Source: Clostridioides difficile
Lineage (GTDB): Bacteria; Bacillota; Clostridia; Peptostreptococcales; Peptostreptococcaceae
Reading direction: 5' to 3'
Length of the DNA stretch: 64,000 bases
Assembly: GCF_001299635.1 (NCBI RefSeq)
Contig: NZ_JRHN01000031.1
Location: 372,001-436,000, forward strand
Part shown: positions 25,452 through 35,481 of the stretch, in pieces
How positions within the stretch are numbered: the stretch's first letter is position 1
Layout of the letters: each line of letters begins with the position of its first letter
Made by a program: the position numbers and the translations under genes
The notes under the pieces: generated by a model
Databases searched by the model: none
Seen by the model: only the letters and a program-made list of their open reading frames with translations
Told to the model about the DNA's origin: nothing

Positions 25452-26237
25452 TTGATTGTAAAAATAGATAATACTTTAGAAAAAGAATTTTGGCAATATG
25501 TATCACATGAAGAAAGTCTAAACTTATTCATAATTGGATATGTTGAAAACTATGGGTTTAGCTCCTACTCTCAAGATATATGGTCTCAAATGAAAGGAGG
25601 AAATATAACTTCTATAATATTAAAGAATAAGTCAAAACTTGTAATTTATAGTCTAAAAAATGACTTTGATGTAAAAGAGATGAAACATCATATAAAAGAT
25701 TTGGATGTAGAAAGTATAAGTGGAAAAAAGTGTGTAATAGATAGACTAATAAGCGAATATAAAGATTTTTATGAAAAACTAGATAATAAATTTTGTATAT
25801 TAAAGGAAATAAAAGAAATAGATTTTTCTCACATGAAAGAGTATAAAATAGAAACAGCTCAGGAAAAAGATATTGATGAGATAGGAAAACTTTTAAATAT
25901 CTCAGATTATAAAGTAAGTAAAAATTACATAGAAGAAAGAAAAGAGCATTTAAAAGAAGGAAATGTAAGAGCATATTTTATTAAAAATAATGATACTATG
26001 ATTAGCACTGCATCAACTGGAATGGAAACTAGTTTTTTGGCAATGGTAGTATCTGTAAGTACAGATAAAGCATATAGAGGAAAAGGATTTGCAAGTTATA
26101 TAGTTTACAATTTAAGTAAAGAATTATTGTTGGAAGGAAAAGTCCCATGTCTTTTTTATAACAATGATATAGCAGGTAAAATATATCAAAATATAGGATA
26201 TAAAGAGATAAATGAATGGACAATTCTTTTTAAATAA
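25452..26237 (+). CDS. GNAT-family N-acetyltransferase
   Basis: This 261-residue protein starts at a TTG eight bases after AAGGAGG. The C-terminal half (about 135-261) is the GNAT core: STDKAYRGKGFASYIVYNL holds the acetyl-CoA pyrophosphate loop, followed by CLFYNNDIAGKIYQNIGYKE. The N-terminal half (LNLFIIGYVENYGF and on) is a GNAT-like extension seen in two-domain clostridial members. The acceptor cannot be predicted. It converges with the deacetylase gene and shares its terminator. Confidence 0.82.
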   Translation: MIVKIDNTLEKEFWQYVSHEESLNLFIIGYVENYGFSSYSQDIWSQMKGGNITSIILKNKSKLVIYSLKNDFDVKEMKHHIKDLDVESISGKKCVIDRLISEYKDFYEKLDNKFCILKEIKEIDFSHMKEYKIETAQEKDIDEIGKLLNISDYKVSKNYIEERKEHLKEGNVRAYFIKNNDTMISTASTGMETSFLAMVVSVSTDKAYRGKGFASYIVYNLSKELLLEGKVPCLFYNNDIAGKIYQNIGYKEINEWTILFK

Positions 26238-26250
26238 ATATAAAAAATAA

Positions 26251-26318
26251 AAAACTCCATTAGGAATTAAAGTATTTATAAATAGTTTTATTTTTACTCT
26301 AATTCATGATGGAGTTTT
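26251..26318. terminator. Bidirectional terminator between GNAT and pdaA genes
   Basis: AAAACTCCATTAGGAATTA at 26251 pairs imperfectly with the segment ending ATGGAGTTTT at 26318. It is flanked by A-rich and T-rich ends and lies between convergent genes. Confidence 0.75.
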
Positions 26319-26332
26319 GTTGAAATAAAATA

Positions 26333-27157
26333 TTATTTTTTATTACTTAGATAATCAAGAGTTTTAAGTTTATAACCTTCTTTTTCCCAATGTGTAAGTA
26401 CTTCATCCAATATTTCAGTATTTGTTGAAGAATTTGGATGTAATAAAACTATTGCCCCAGGATGCGTTCTTGAATAAATTTTGTTTTTAGCAAATTCATG
26501 CGTAGGTTGTTTCTTTTCATACCAATCCACATAAGCAAAACTCCAAAATATAGATTTATATCCTAAATCTTTTGTGTATTTTAAAGATTGCTCACTGAAT
26601 TTACCCATTGGAGGTCTAAAATATTTGGGCATTTCTTTTCCAGTAACATCTTTATATGCCTTTTCTACACTTGTAATTTCTTCTTTGAATTTTTCAAAAT
26701 CTGTAATACCTGCCATTGATGGATGACTTTTTGAATGATTACAAACTAAATGACCTTCTTTTTCCATACGTTTTACTAAATCTGGATTGCTTTTTATATA
26801 ACTTTCAACTACGAAAAACTGTGCTTTAGCATTATGTTTTTTTAATGTATCTAATAACTTTGGAGTGTTCCCACTTTCATATCCAGCATCAAATGATAGA
26901 TATATAACTTTCTCATTAGGATTTCCTACATAGTAAGAATCATATTTTTTAAAAAAAGTTGCTTCTTTTATAGGAGATGGCTGTTTACCATCCTCTCTAG
27001 GGTTAAAATACCAATCATATTCATGTGTATCGAGTGTTGGGCTAGAAATTTGAGTTTTTGTCTTATCTAATGATTTAAAGTTTACACTAGCGATTCCCAA
27101 AAGTATTAGAGCAAATGTTCCTATCAGAATGTATTTTTTTAGGCTATCTTTTTTCAC
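26333..27157 (-). CDS. pdaA: Polysaccharide deacetylase of the PdaA type (spore cortex)
   Basis: The 274-residue protein has an N-terminal membrane anchor (residues 9-27) and a NodB domain facing outward. Motifs: YLSFDAGYESGNT with the catalytic aspartate, HSKSHPS with the metal-binding histidines, and FRPPMGKFS, then DWYEKK and VLLHPN. PdaA removes the acetyl group from muramic acid after the side peptide is cut, the step that yields muramic-delta-lactam in spore cortex and allows germination. I recognise it as C. difficile PdaA1 (CD1430) from sequence and from its place near cotE. It begins at GTG after GAGGTG. Mother-cell control is expected, but I saw no certain sporulation promoter. Confidence 0.88.
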   Translation of the reverse strand: MKKDSLKKYILIGTFALILLGIASVNFKSLDKTKTQISSPTLDTHEYDWYFNPREDGKQPSPIKEATFFKKYDSYYVGNPNEKVIYLSFDAGYESGNTPKLLDTLKKHNAKAQFFVVESYIKSNPDLVKRMEKEGHLVCNHSKSHPSMAGITDFEKFKEEITSVEKAYKDVTGKEMPKYFRPPMGKFSEQSLKYTKDLGYKSIFWSFAYVDWYEKKQPTHEFAKNKIYSRTHPGAIVLLHPNSSTNTEILDEVLTHWEKEGYKLKTLDYLSNKK

Positions 27158-27379
27158 AATTTCACCTCTTATTTAAAATTTCAAGTGCATTTCTTACAAT
27201 ATAGTTTGAATATTTATAGTTAAAAATATTCATATATACAGATAATAAATTAAAGAAATTTGTTGTAAGATATATAAAATTAATATTAATTATATTAAAT
27301 AAAGTACATATAAATGATAAAATATAAAGAGCAATTATTGTAAATAAGTTAGACTTGTTTAACTTGAAGGGATATAAAA

Positions 27380-30300
27380 ATGGATAATATAATAAGTATG
27401 TTGAATAATGTTGTTTTTTTAGATATAGAAATTAGTGGATTAGATTATTTAAATTCAGAAATTTTAGAAGCTGGAGCTGTTAAGGTTAAAGATTGGAAGA
27501 TAGATACATATCAATCATTAATAAAAAATAAATACGATGTACCTATAGAAGTATTTTCACTATGTAGTAATTTAAATAAAAGTGATTTAGAAATAGCTCA
27601 TGATATAGAAAAAGTAGAAGATGAACTTATAAATTTTGTAGAAGATAGTTTGATTATATGTCATGATTTAAGTTTGAAAAAAAAGTTTTTTGAGTATCAT
27701 ATGCCAAAGTTAAAAAATAAGTTTATTGATTTAATTGAATTAGCAGTTATTTTAGAACCATATCATAAAGAATATAGTCTAGAGTATTTAAAAAATAATT
27801 TGACTGCTTGCGATTCTAAAATAAAAAATAGAGCTCTATCAGATGTATTTGATATCATAAATATTTTAAATTGTCTCCTAGTAAGATTTAATAATTATGA
27901 GAAAAGTACTTTAGAGCCATTGAGTTTTAAAATAAATTCTTATCTTAAGAAGTTTAATCTTTCAACCTGGGAATGGAGTAAATTTTTAGAGGATGCAAAC
28001 TATGATTTATCAAATAATATAAATATTAAAAAAGAATATAAGAAGCCTAACTCAAAAGAAGAGAAGAAAAAAGAAAGAGAAACATTAAAAATTTTAAATG
28101 AAGAGAAAAATAATTATGAAGAACTATTGAGATACAAGACCATATGGGAGAATAAAGAAGGATTTACATATGAGTATAGAACAGGTCAGTATGAGCTTAC
28201 TAAAATGATAAGAGAGTTGTTTAGAAATAGTGAAGATGATGAAAAAATTGCATGTATAGAAGCACCAACTGGTATAGGTAAAAGTGTAGGGTATTTATTG
28301 CCAGCGATATTAGAATCTAGAATTAATAAGAAAAGGTTGTTAATTTCTACTGATACAAAGGAATTGCAGATACAATTAATAAATAAAGACATTCCAAACG
28401 TGTTAGACTCTTTAGGGTTAAATGGAAAAGTAAGTTATGGGTATATAAAAGGAAAAAATAACTATATTTGCATAGATAGATTGGAAGCATATATAGCAGA
28501 TTACGAATCTCAAGAGCCTACTAAGGGAGAAATATTGTCTTTGATATTTTTAGAGAGATTAGTTGAAGGTGGTAAACATGGAGATATAGAAGAAATAAAT
28601 TATTGGGTGTTGGATAATTTTAAGGAAATAAATGTACACTTGAGAAATATAAGCTGTGACCCAAATATGTGTAGACCTAAAAAGTGTAAAAAAGATTGCC
28701 TATATAAGAAAAGAACAGAAGAATTGAAAGAAGAACATATAACAGTAGTAAACCATTCTTTATTAGCTAAATGGCCATATAAAGATGAAAAACCTCTAGA
28801 AAATATAATAGTAGATGAAGCACATAATTTGACTGAAAAAGGATATGATTTCTTTTCAAGCATTATAAATTCAAAATCTTTAAGATATTTATTGCAAGAA
28901 ATTTATCCATATGAATTCATTCAAGATAGTAGCTTCATATATAAAAAATATAGTAAAAATATGAGAAAAATAAAGGCTTTTGATAAATTTTATCATGTAT
29001 TAAAAATTGAAAGAAAAGATAAACAAAAAATTGCTAGAAGTATAAATCTTATTCTTGAAGAGATAGATTCAATATTAGACTTTGGTAGTTGTAATGAATA
29101 TAATAGTGTAAGTAATTATAATTTAAGATGGGAATTAAATCTGCAAATAGATGAAATTGTGGGAAAACTAAAAAAAGATGGTATAGATACTGAAATAAGT
29201 TATAGATTGTATAGTGAAAAGATAAAATCAAGTTGTGAAAAAATAATAAAAAATTTAGTTGCAATAATAATAACAATTTATAGAAATATTGATGATGATA
29301 GTATAGATAAAGAAACCGACATATATAAATTTGGGAAAGCGAAGGCGAGAGACTTAGAGGATATAAAGATTATATTTGAAATATTTTTAGAGTATGATGA
29401 AAAGGATGATTATGCAAGAATAGTTGAAATTGAGAAGAATTATAATGATTTTGAATTTAGAGTAGTTCCATTAAAAATAGCAGATTTATTTGAAGAAAAT
29501 ATCTTATCTCAGTTAGAAAAAGGAATATTTTTATCTGCAACCTTGAGTTTATCTGAAAATATGTCTTATTTTAAAAATACATTAGGAATAGATAGAGTTA
29601 AGAATGTAGAAAAGATTATAGAACCAATTTTTGATTATAAAAATATGGTATCTGTAGTTGCCTTTTCTGATATATGTGAATACAGGAATACTGAATTCCC
29701 AAATGAAATGAGTAAAATTATATCTAATATATCACAAATTACAGAAGGTCATACATTGGCTCTTTTTAATAGTAAAGATAGACAGGAAAAGACTTATGAA
29801 ATATTGAAAAAATATTTACATGGTTTTAATTTAGAACTTTATGCTGATAAAAAAGGGATTAGACATCTTAATGATTTGAATCGAAAGTGTGTTGTACTTG
29901 GCTCAAAAGGATGTTTTGAAGGTGTAGATATTCCAGGAGATGGTCTGGTATGTGTAACGTTAGACAAGCTTCCAAATCTAAATCCAAAAGACCCTTTGTA
30001 TTTTACTATAATGAAGAAGTATAATATAGATTACTACACTATAAATTATCCACAAATGACAATCAAGGTAAAACAAGCTATGGGGAGAATTTTAAGAAGT
30101 AAATATGATTATGGATGTTTTGTGATTTTTGATGCAGGAACCAATATAAGTATACTAAAGAGGTTAGAGAAAGATTTGCATGGTTGTAAAATTTCTAAAA
30201 TGAATAGTAATGAATTTTATACCTATATAAAGCATCATTTAAATAAATCTAGAAGTTCAATCCTAAAATCTGTTATATTTGACACTGTAAAAGCACTAAA

Positions 30301-30499
30301 TGTTGATGCTAGAATAGATAAGAATGATGTTGATAAAGATATAATAAGAAAAGATATGAATGAAAATATAAGACAAAGAGCTATAAAAGGGGAAGTGTAT
30401 TATATAGATATTATAAATAAAGATATGAAAGTAAAGTATTTTGATAGGAACTATCTGATAAATCTAGATATATTTATGAGAGAAGAACATAAAAACTAA
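27380..30499 (+). CDS. dinG: DinG-type helicase with N-terminal DEDD exonuclease
   Basis: The protein is 1039 residues. The first 170 or so form a DnaQ-like 3'-5' exonuclease domain (VVFLDIEISGLD holds the first Asp/Glu pair). The helicase follows from about residue 260: AYRTGQ-like Q motif (YRTGQYELTK), Walker A EAPTGIGKS, four cysteines of a likely 4Fe-4S cluster (CDPNMCRPKKCKKDC), the DEAH box VDEAHNLTE, and motif VI QAMGRILRS near the end. This is the Firmicute DinG layout, an XPD-like 5'-3' helicase thought to act on stalled replication or R-loops. Staphylococcal DinG is a nuclease rather than a helicase. It is followed two bases later by an RNase H gene, which fits R-loop removal. Confidence 0.9.
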   Translation: MDNIISMLNNVVFLDIEISGLDYLNSEILEAGAVKVKDWKIDTYQSLIKNKYDVPIEVFSLCSNLNKSDLEIAHDIEKVEDELINFVEDSLIICHDLSLKKKFFEYHMPKLKNKFIDLIELAVILEPYHKEYSLEYLKNNLTACDSKIKNRALSDVFDIINILNCLLVRFNNYEKSTLEPLSFKINSYLKKFNLSTWEWSKFLEDANYDLSNNINIKKEYKKPNSKEEKKKERETLKILNEEKNNYEELLRYKTIWENKEGFTYEYRTGQYELTKMIRELFRNSEDDEKIACIEAPTGIGKSVGYLLPAILESRINKKRLLISTDTKELQIQLINKDIPNVLDSLGLNGKVSYGYIKGKNNYICIDRLEAYIADYESQEPTKGEILSLIFLERLVEGGKHGDIEEINYWVLDNFKEINVHLRNISCDPNMCRPKKCKKDCLYKKRTEELKEEHITVVNHSLLAKWPYKDEKPLENIIVDEAHNLTEKGYDFFSSIINSKSLRYLLQEIYPYEFIQDSSFIYKKYSKNMRKIKAFDKFYHVLKIERKDKQKIARSINLILEEIDSILDFGSCNEYNSVSNYNLRWELNLQIDEIVGKLKKDGIDTEISYRLYSEKIKSSCEKIIKNLVAIIITIYRNIDDDSIDKETDIYKFGKAKARDLEDIKIIFEIFLEYDEKDDYARIVEIEKNYNDFEFRVVPLKIADLFEENILSQLEKGIFLSATLSLSENMSYFKNTLGIDRVKNVEKIIEPIFDYKNMVSVVAFSDICEYRNTEFPNEMSKIISNISQITEGHTLALFNSKDRQEKTYEILKKYLHGFNLELYADKKGIRHLNDLNRKCVVLGSKGCFEGVDIPGDGLVCVTLDKLPNLNPKDPLYFTIMKKYNIDYYTINYPQMTIKVKQAMGRILRSKYDYGCFVIFDAGTNISILKRLEKDLHGCKISKMNSNEFYTYIKHHLNKSRSSILKSVIFDTVKALNVDARIDKNDVDKDIIRKDMNENIRQRAIKGEVYYIDIINKDMKVKYFDRNYLINLDIFMREEHKN

Positions 30500-30516
30500 A
30501 GGTGGGAGTGATATAT

Positions 30517-31116
30517 TTGGCAAAACAAAAGTTTTATGCTGTAAAAAAGGGTAAAAATATAGGTGTATATAATACATGGGATGAGTGCAAAAAGCAGGTA
30601 AACGGATTTTCAGGAGCTGAATATAAGAGTTTTCCTACTTTACAAGAAGCAAAAGAATATATTTATGGTTCAAAAAAAACTAGCTTTAAAGAAGATGAAG
30701 AATTTATAGAGGCATATGTAGATGGAAGCTATGAACATTCAATAAAGATGTATGGTTCAGGTGTTGTTATTTTAAAAAATAATGAAGTTATAAAAACATA
30801 TAGTGAAAAAGGAAAAGATGAAACTCTTGTAGGAATGAGAAATGTAGCTGGAGAAATAGAAGCTTCTAAAATTGCAATGCAATACTGTCTTGAGAATAAT
30901 ATTCAAAATTTGATTTTATATTTTGATTATGAAGGTATAGAAAAGTGGTGTACTGGAGTTTGGAAAACGAATAAAGAAGGAACTATAGCATATAAAAACT
31001 TCTATAATAGTATCAAAGCTAAACTAAATGTAAAATTTACAAAAGTCAAAGCACATTCTGGAAACCAATATAATGAGGAAGCTGACAAATTAGCTAAAAA
31101 AGCTATTGGGATATAA
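30517..31116 (+). CDS. rnhA: Ribonuclease H with N-terminal viroplasmin (RNA-binding) domain
   Basis: A 199-residue protein. The first 45 residues (KFYAVKKGKNIGVYNTWDEC) form the small viroplasmin/caulimovirus domain that binds RNA-DNA hybrids in RNase H1. The catalytic domain keeps the four acidic residues: YVDGSYE, GEIEAS, LYFDYEG and NEEADKLAKK, with KAHSGN in the handle region. It cuts the RNA strand of hybrids. TTG at 30517 is chosen because GGTGGGAGTG ends six bases upstream; a GTG at 30502 lies in that site. Only two bases separate the dinG-like stop from the longest reading of this gene, so the two are almost surely one operon. Confidence 0.9.
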   Translation: MAKQKFYAVKKGKNIGVYNTWDECKKQVNGFSGAEYKSFPTLQEAKEYIYGSKKTSFKEDEEFIEAYVDGSYEHSIKMYGSGVVILKNNEVIKTYSEKGKDETLVGMRNVAGEIEASKIAMQYCLENNIQNLILYFDYEGIEKWCTGVWKTNKEGTIAYKNFYNSIKAKLNVKFTKVKAHSGNQYNEEADKLAKKAIGI

Positions 31117-31179
31117 TAAAAGATTATTGACATATAATAAGATGTTGTAGGAGTATATTTAAACTCTTAACTCATAATT

Positions 31180-31286
31180 AAAAAGCAGGATTGTATTATT
31201 AGAAAATAAGTATCTAATTTATAAGTAACTAATCAGTATTATTAATTAGACAAAGTTTATTTAATATAATACAATCTGCTTTTTTG
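31180..31286. terminator. Long bidirectional hairpin terminator
   Basis: AAAAAGCAGGATTGTATTATT pairs with the complement ending CTGCTTTTTT at 31286, with small bulges and a long inner loop. It lies between convergent RNase H and cotE genes. Confidence 0.7.
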
Positions 31287-31319
31287 TATAACAAAACTAT
31301 AAAATTTCCTTACATTATA

Positions 31320-33410
31320 TTAGAACTGACCATAGATACCTTCAAGTTCATCTTTTAATACATCAGGGTCATTTATACCAATGGACATAGTTCTAGCCAA
31401 TATATTTGCTTGGTCATAAGTTGATGTCCATGAGAATACGCCACCTAGACAATTTCTAAGAACATATTGAGTTTTTAAGAATATAGATAAAGAATCGTCA
31501 TAGGACATTGCAAACTCTCCATCCTTAACTAAATATGGAACTTGAGCAACATTGTCAAATCTATATTCATACCCATTTTTATTTATATAATCTCTTCTAA
31601 GTTCATCGTAAGTTCTTGTTATAGTAGCACCTAATCTTCCATAAAATGGAATACCAAGAAGTATTTTTTCAGAAGGCATTCCAGCATTTTCGAGATTTCT
31701 TACCATTATATCAACGCTATATCCTGGTAAAGATAAATCAGATTCAAAAAGATTTGCTTGATGTTTTCTACCATTTGGACCTGTTTCACCTGCTGTAAAA
31801 TCATAACTCATAAGATTAAAATAATCTATTATTGGAGCTATTTTATCTATTTCAGCACTTGAATTTATATACCCTCTATCTCCTGTTCCAGCCACACTAA
31901 GCCATTTTTCATCTCCTATAACATCTCTTATGGCTGTTAATAAAAGTGTAAAGTTTTCTCTATCCTCAGGTCTTGATACTATTCCAGATGCACTACTTCC
32001 AGGATATTCCCAGTCTATATCAACTCCATCTAAAGCATATTCATTTATCATCTGATTAACCTGTCTTGCAAAATTGTATCTGGATGTAGGAGTTAATGCT
32101 GCATCAGAGAAGCCTTCAGCTCCCCAACCTCCAATAGCTACAATTACTTTTAAACTAGGCTTTTCAGCTTTAAGAGCAAGTAATTGATTTAAAAATCTAG
32201 GATAAGGGATAAATAAATTACCAGACTGGTCTATCTCTGCAAAAGCAAAGATAACTGCATCTAATAGTTGAGCATCTACATTAGTTGGATTACCAAGAAC
32301 ATATTCTACCACAATTGGATTTATATCTGGACAATTTGCATTTTCAACTATTGGATTGTATGGGTCTGTTATTTGTGGTCTAACTAATTTTTTTGAATCC
32401 TTCAAAGTCTTCATAGCTATTTTCTTAGTATTTTTTTCACTAGTATAATCATAGTTTTTATAATTTTCTTTATAGAAATCCTCATAACTACTATCTTCTT
32501 TATCGTAGTTATGATTCATTACATCACAAGATTTATCTTTAAGCTTATTTTGTTTAGAGTTACAAGTTTTATTGGTATTTTTAGTGTGCTTTTGTTCACA
32601 GTTAAAATCTTTTTTAGTATCATTACTGTGTTCTTCCTTACAATCGTGAGTTTTGTGCATGTAGTCAGTATTTTTGTCTTCACAATCACCTTTATTTTCA
32701 ATGTTTTTAGTATGTTCTGTATTCCAGCTACAAGTATTATCAATTTTCTTGTTTAATTCTTCGTCATTATAATTATCTGGTACAAAACATAAGTACCAGT
32801 CCATGCAGGAATATTTCTTATTACAGCTGTTAACCCTGTTTTTTAATTCTTTATAGTTTTTAGGATATGGTAAAATCACTGGCATACCAGGGAACCAGTT
32901 TGCAGGTGTAACTATGTTGTCTCTGTCGCTAGTTTGAAGAGCATCTACTATTCTAAGTATTTCTGGAATATTTCTTCCTGTAGTAAGTGGATAATAAAGA
33001 ATCGTTCTCAAAATTTGATTATTATCTATAATAAATACAGAACGAACAGTTGATGTATCACTCATTGGTTTTGATATCATACCATATAACTTTGCAATTC
33101 TCATATCTCTATCTTCTATAATAGGAAATGGAATTTCTACACCTGTAAGCAAAGAAATATTGTACATCCAAGCTAGATGTGAACTGTTACTATCGACGCT
33201 TAGACCAATTAACTCTGTATTTCTTTTTTTGAACTCGTCATAATATTTAGCAAAGCACAAAAATTCTGTAGTACAAACTGGTGTAAAATCACCAGGATGT
33301 GAAAATAAAACAATCCAATTACCTTTATAATCAGAGAGTCTAATAGGGCCGTTTGTTGTATTGGCTTTAAAATCAGGAGCCTTTGATCCTAAACTTGGCA
33401 AATTTGGCAT
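31320..33410 (-). CDS. cotE: Spore coat protein CotE: 1-Cys peroxiredoxin fused to GH18 chitinase
   Basis: The product is 696 residues from the ATG after GAGGGGTG. Residues 1-215 are a Prx6-type peroxiredoxin with peroxidatic Cys46 in GDFTPVCTTEF. Residues of about 205-345 form a polar, Cys- and His-rich linker with loose repeats. Residues 350-696 are a GH18 chitinase with the catalytic DGVDIDWEYPG. No signal peptide is present, as expected for a protein made in the mother cell and deposited on the spore. In C. difficile CotE is a sigma-K-dependent coat/exosporium protein whose chitinase part helps mucus degradation and colonisation. My recollection is a 712-residue reference form, so this linker may be shorter. 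Confidence 0.95.
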   Translation of the reverse strand: MPNLPSLGSKAPDFKANTTNGPIRLSDYKGNWIVLFSHPGDFTPVCTTEFLCFAKYYDEFKKRNTELIGLSVDSNSSHLAWMYNISLLTGVEIPFPIIEDRDMRIAKLYGMISKPMSDTSTVRSVFIIDNNQILRTILYYPLTTGRNIPEILRIVDALQTSDRDNIVTPANWFPGMPVILPYPKNYKELKNRVNSCNKKYSCMDWYLCFVPDNYNDEELNKKIDNTCSWNTEHTKNIENKGDCEDKNTDYMHKTHDCKEEHSNDTKKDFNCEQKHTKNTNKTCNSKQNKLKDKSCDVMNHNYDKEDSSYEDFYKENYKNYDYTSEKNTKKIAMKTLKDSKKLVRPQITDPYNPIVENANCPDINPIVVEYVLGNPTNVDAQLLDAVIFAFAEIDQSGNLFIPYPRFLNQLLALKAEKPSLKVIVAIGGWGAEGFSDAALTPTSRYNFARQVNQMINEYALDGVDIDWEYPGSSASGIVSRPEDRENFTLLLTAIRDVIGDEKWLSVAGTGDRGYINSSAEIDKIAPIIDYFNLMSYDFTAGETGPNGRKHQANLFESDLSLPGYSVDIMVRNLENAGMPSEKILLGIPFYGRLGATITRTYDELRRDYINKNGYEYRFDNVAQVPYLVKDGEFAMSYDDSLSIFLKTQYVLRNCLGGVFSWTSTYDQANILARTMSIGINDPDVLKDELEGIYGQF

Positions 33411-33443
33411 GTAAATCACCCCTCAATAAATTATCATTTATTT

Positions 33444-33471
33444 TATTCTATTAATTAATACAGATTAGTGT
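33444..33471 (-). promoter_or_regulatory. Possible sigma-K promoter of cotE
   Basis: On the minus strand AC, 17 bases, then AATAGAATA resembles the sigma-K consensus (AC-N16/17-CATANNNTA) with one -10 mismatch. It lies about 35 bases before the start codon. Late mother-cell expression of cotE is known, but in such AT-rich DNA the match is weak evidence. Confidence 0.35.
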
Positions 33472-33642
33472 TACTACTTTATTAAAAATTAACGAATCCT
33501 AATGTCAAAAAAAGATATTTATTAAAAATATTTAATATATTCCTAATATAAATGACAATAGTAATTGCTATTTTTTTACTAATTTGGTATAGTAATGGAT
33601 AAGGGGTAGTGTCAATATTAGTGATTATACGAGGTGATTGGA

Positions 33643-33924
33643 TTGAAAAAAATTCTAAGAATTTTAGTTATCTCCATGATGATATGTTTTGCAATGACTT
33701 TTGCATTAGTATTAATAAATTCAGTTATGGGAGTACATATAGGATTGGATTATTACTTTTTGATGGGCGGTGTAGTTACAGTTTGTTTAACAACTGGAAT
33801 TGTTTTATGCAATGCTAGAAAAATATTTGATAATAAAACTGTACATAAAACAAGAATGAAAAATGTCAGTGCTAATAAAAAACAAAAAAGTCATTCTAGA
33901 GATATAAAGAGAAAGATATCATAG
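33643..33924 (+). CDS. Small membrane protein, unknown
   Basis: This 93-residue protein starts at a TTG six bases after GAGGTG. It has two hydrophobic helices (about 3-25 and 33-55) and a highly basic C-terminal tail (KTRMKNVSANKKQKSHSRDIKRKIS) that is probably cytoplasmic. No family is recognised. The overlapping frame from 33609 lacks a good start and is rejected. It is followed by a terminator and stands alone between cotE and the TPR-type gene. Confidence 0.6.
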   Translation: MKKILRILVISMMICFAMTFALVLINSVMGVHIGLDYYFLMGGVVTVCLTTGIVLCNARKIFDNKTVHKTRMKNVSANKKQKSHSRDIKRKIS

Positions 33925-33973
33925 TTTATGTAAAGGAAATATTTATGTATAAAATAATGATTGATAGGTAAAA

Positions 33974-34009
33974 TAAAAACACGATTTAACTTGTGTTTTT
34001 ATTTTTTTT
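33974..34009 (+). terminator. Hairpin terminator
   Basis: TAAAAACAC pairs with GTGTTTTTA around a 10-base loop, followed by eight Ts. Confidence 0.85.
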
Positions 34010-34089
34010 CAGGAATTATGATATAATAACCAATAAGAAATTTAGTTTACCATAGAATATAAATATTGCTAAATGGAGAGGGAACCATA

Positions 34090-35481
34090 ATGAATTTTAG
34101 AGATTTATTTGAGAAAACTGTAGATTTTATTGATGAAAAAAGAAAGTCTATAGTTGCAGTTTCATTATCAGCATTAGGCGTAATTGTTTTAATGATAGTA
34201 TTTTTCTTAAGCAGTAATGAATTTAGTGTAGGGAATGAAGCTAATGAGTTGTTGAAAATCATAGATAAAAGACAATATTCTATAGCTGTTGATTACTATG
34301 CGAGTATAGAAAAAAAGTTTTCTGCTTCAAAAATGGAAAGATTCAATAAGTCTGTTTCTAAAAAAATTAACAAATTATTATTAAATAGTGGTGATAAATA
34401 CTTAGATGGAGATATAAGTCAAGAAAGTTTTATTGGATTAATAAATACAGTAAAAGAGCTAAATAAAATAAATATAGATGTGGATGATTTGCTAACTCAG
34501 GCGGATAGAGTTAAGGAAATGTATAAGGAAGAGAATACTACTTATGATGTTGCCATTAACTACATAAACACTGTTTCAATATTAAATGGAGTGGGTAGTA
34601 ATTTAGATGTATACAAACAGAATATAGAAACAATTAGGGAATCTAGAGATGTTTATGATTCAGCAGTCAAAGACCAAAAAGTATATAAGTATTATGAAGC
34701 TATCGAAAAGTATAATAAAGTATTAAAAGAAGATGAGAAGTATTATAATATGGCTCAAAATGCGAAAAAGCAATGTATTGAGGAAATGTATGATTATTAT
34801 ATAAGTAGAGCTGAAGAGGCAAATACTTCTGGAGATTATGAAAGAGCATTACAGTATATAGAATATTTAAAAGAAGATTATTCAGATGATGAAAAAGTGC
34901 AAAGTCTAGAGAAAAAATATAAGAAGAATTTATCATTGTATACTTTAACATCTGATGACATCATAAATGTAATATCCAAAAAAAGTGGCAAAGATAAGTC
35001 AAATTTATCTATAAATTCACTTCCACAAATGATAAAAAATAATAAATATTATTATGCTGAAGTATATGAGTATGACAAATTAGTAAATGAGGTTTTAGTA
35101 AGTGCAAAAACTAAAGATTTATATTCATATAAAGATGGTAAGAAAGATTACAAAGTAGACTATGGAGATGGATACTTTAGGATATTAGAGGATGGAAGTT
35201 ATCAATTTGGTATTACTAAAGATAAAGCTAAATTTGTATTAACTAATACTCTTGATGAAAAAGATAACAAATATAAAAAGGTTGAGATATTAGATATAGA
35301 GAAAGCTGAGAGGTATGTAAAGAGTAAAAAAACATTAGAAGAATTATTTGGGAAGTATAAAAATATTTATTATTACGCTATAGTAAACAAAGGATTATTT
35401 AAAGGTAAAGAGGTTTATGCTATTAATATTTACAATGAAAAAATATATGCCATATCAGAAAAAGGACTAAATGAATATTAA
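34090..35481 (+). CDS. Membrane-anchored protein with TPR-like repeats
   Basis: The protein is 463 residues from the ATG seven bases after GGAGAGGG. One transmembrane helix (about 16-38) is followed by a long helical region. Segments such as YYEAIEKYNKVLKEDEKYYNMAQNAKK and DYERALQYIEYLKEDYSDDEKVQSLEKK are TPR-like (about 195-290). The C-terminal 170 residues look like a beta-rich PepSY-like domain (YYYAEVYEYDKLVNEVLVS). It probably sits outside the membrane. No function is known. Neighbouring genes also code for envelope proteins, so a role in cell-surface assembly is a guess. Confidence 0.65.
   Translation: MNFRDLFEKTVDFIDEKRKSIVAVSLSALGVIVLMIVFFLSSNEFSVGNEANELLKIIDKRQYSIAVDYYASIEKKFSASKMERFNKSVSKKINKLLLNSGDKYLDGDISQESFIGLINTVKELNKINIDVDDLLTQADRVKEMYKEENTTYDVAINYINTVSILNGVGSNLDVYKQNIETIRESRDVYDSAVKDQKVYKYYEAIEKYNKVLKEDEKYYNMAQNAKKQCIEEMYDYYISRAEEANTSGDYERALQYIEYLKEDYSDDEKVQSLEKKYKKNLSLYTLTSDDIINVISKKSGKDKSNLSINSLPQMIKNNKYYYAEVYEYDKLVNEVLVSAKTKDLYSYKDGKKDYKVDYGDGYFRILEDGSYQFGITKDKAKFVLTNTLDEKDNKYKKVEILDIEKAERYVKSKKTLEELFGKYKNIYYYAIVNKGLFKGKEVYAINIYNEKIYAISEKGLNEY

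Noticed and set aside
32511-32756. Open frames opposite or out of phase with the cotE linker
   Set aside because: They mirror the repetitive, Lys/Asn-rich linker codons and have no ribosome site. They are shadows of cotE.
33609-33818. Open plus-strand frame of about 69 codons after cotE
   Set aside because: It overlaps the better membrane-protein frame at 33643, has no ribosome site at its start, and has a composition unlike a real protein.
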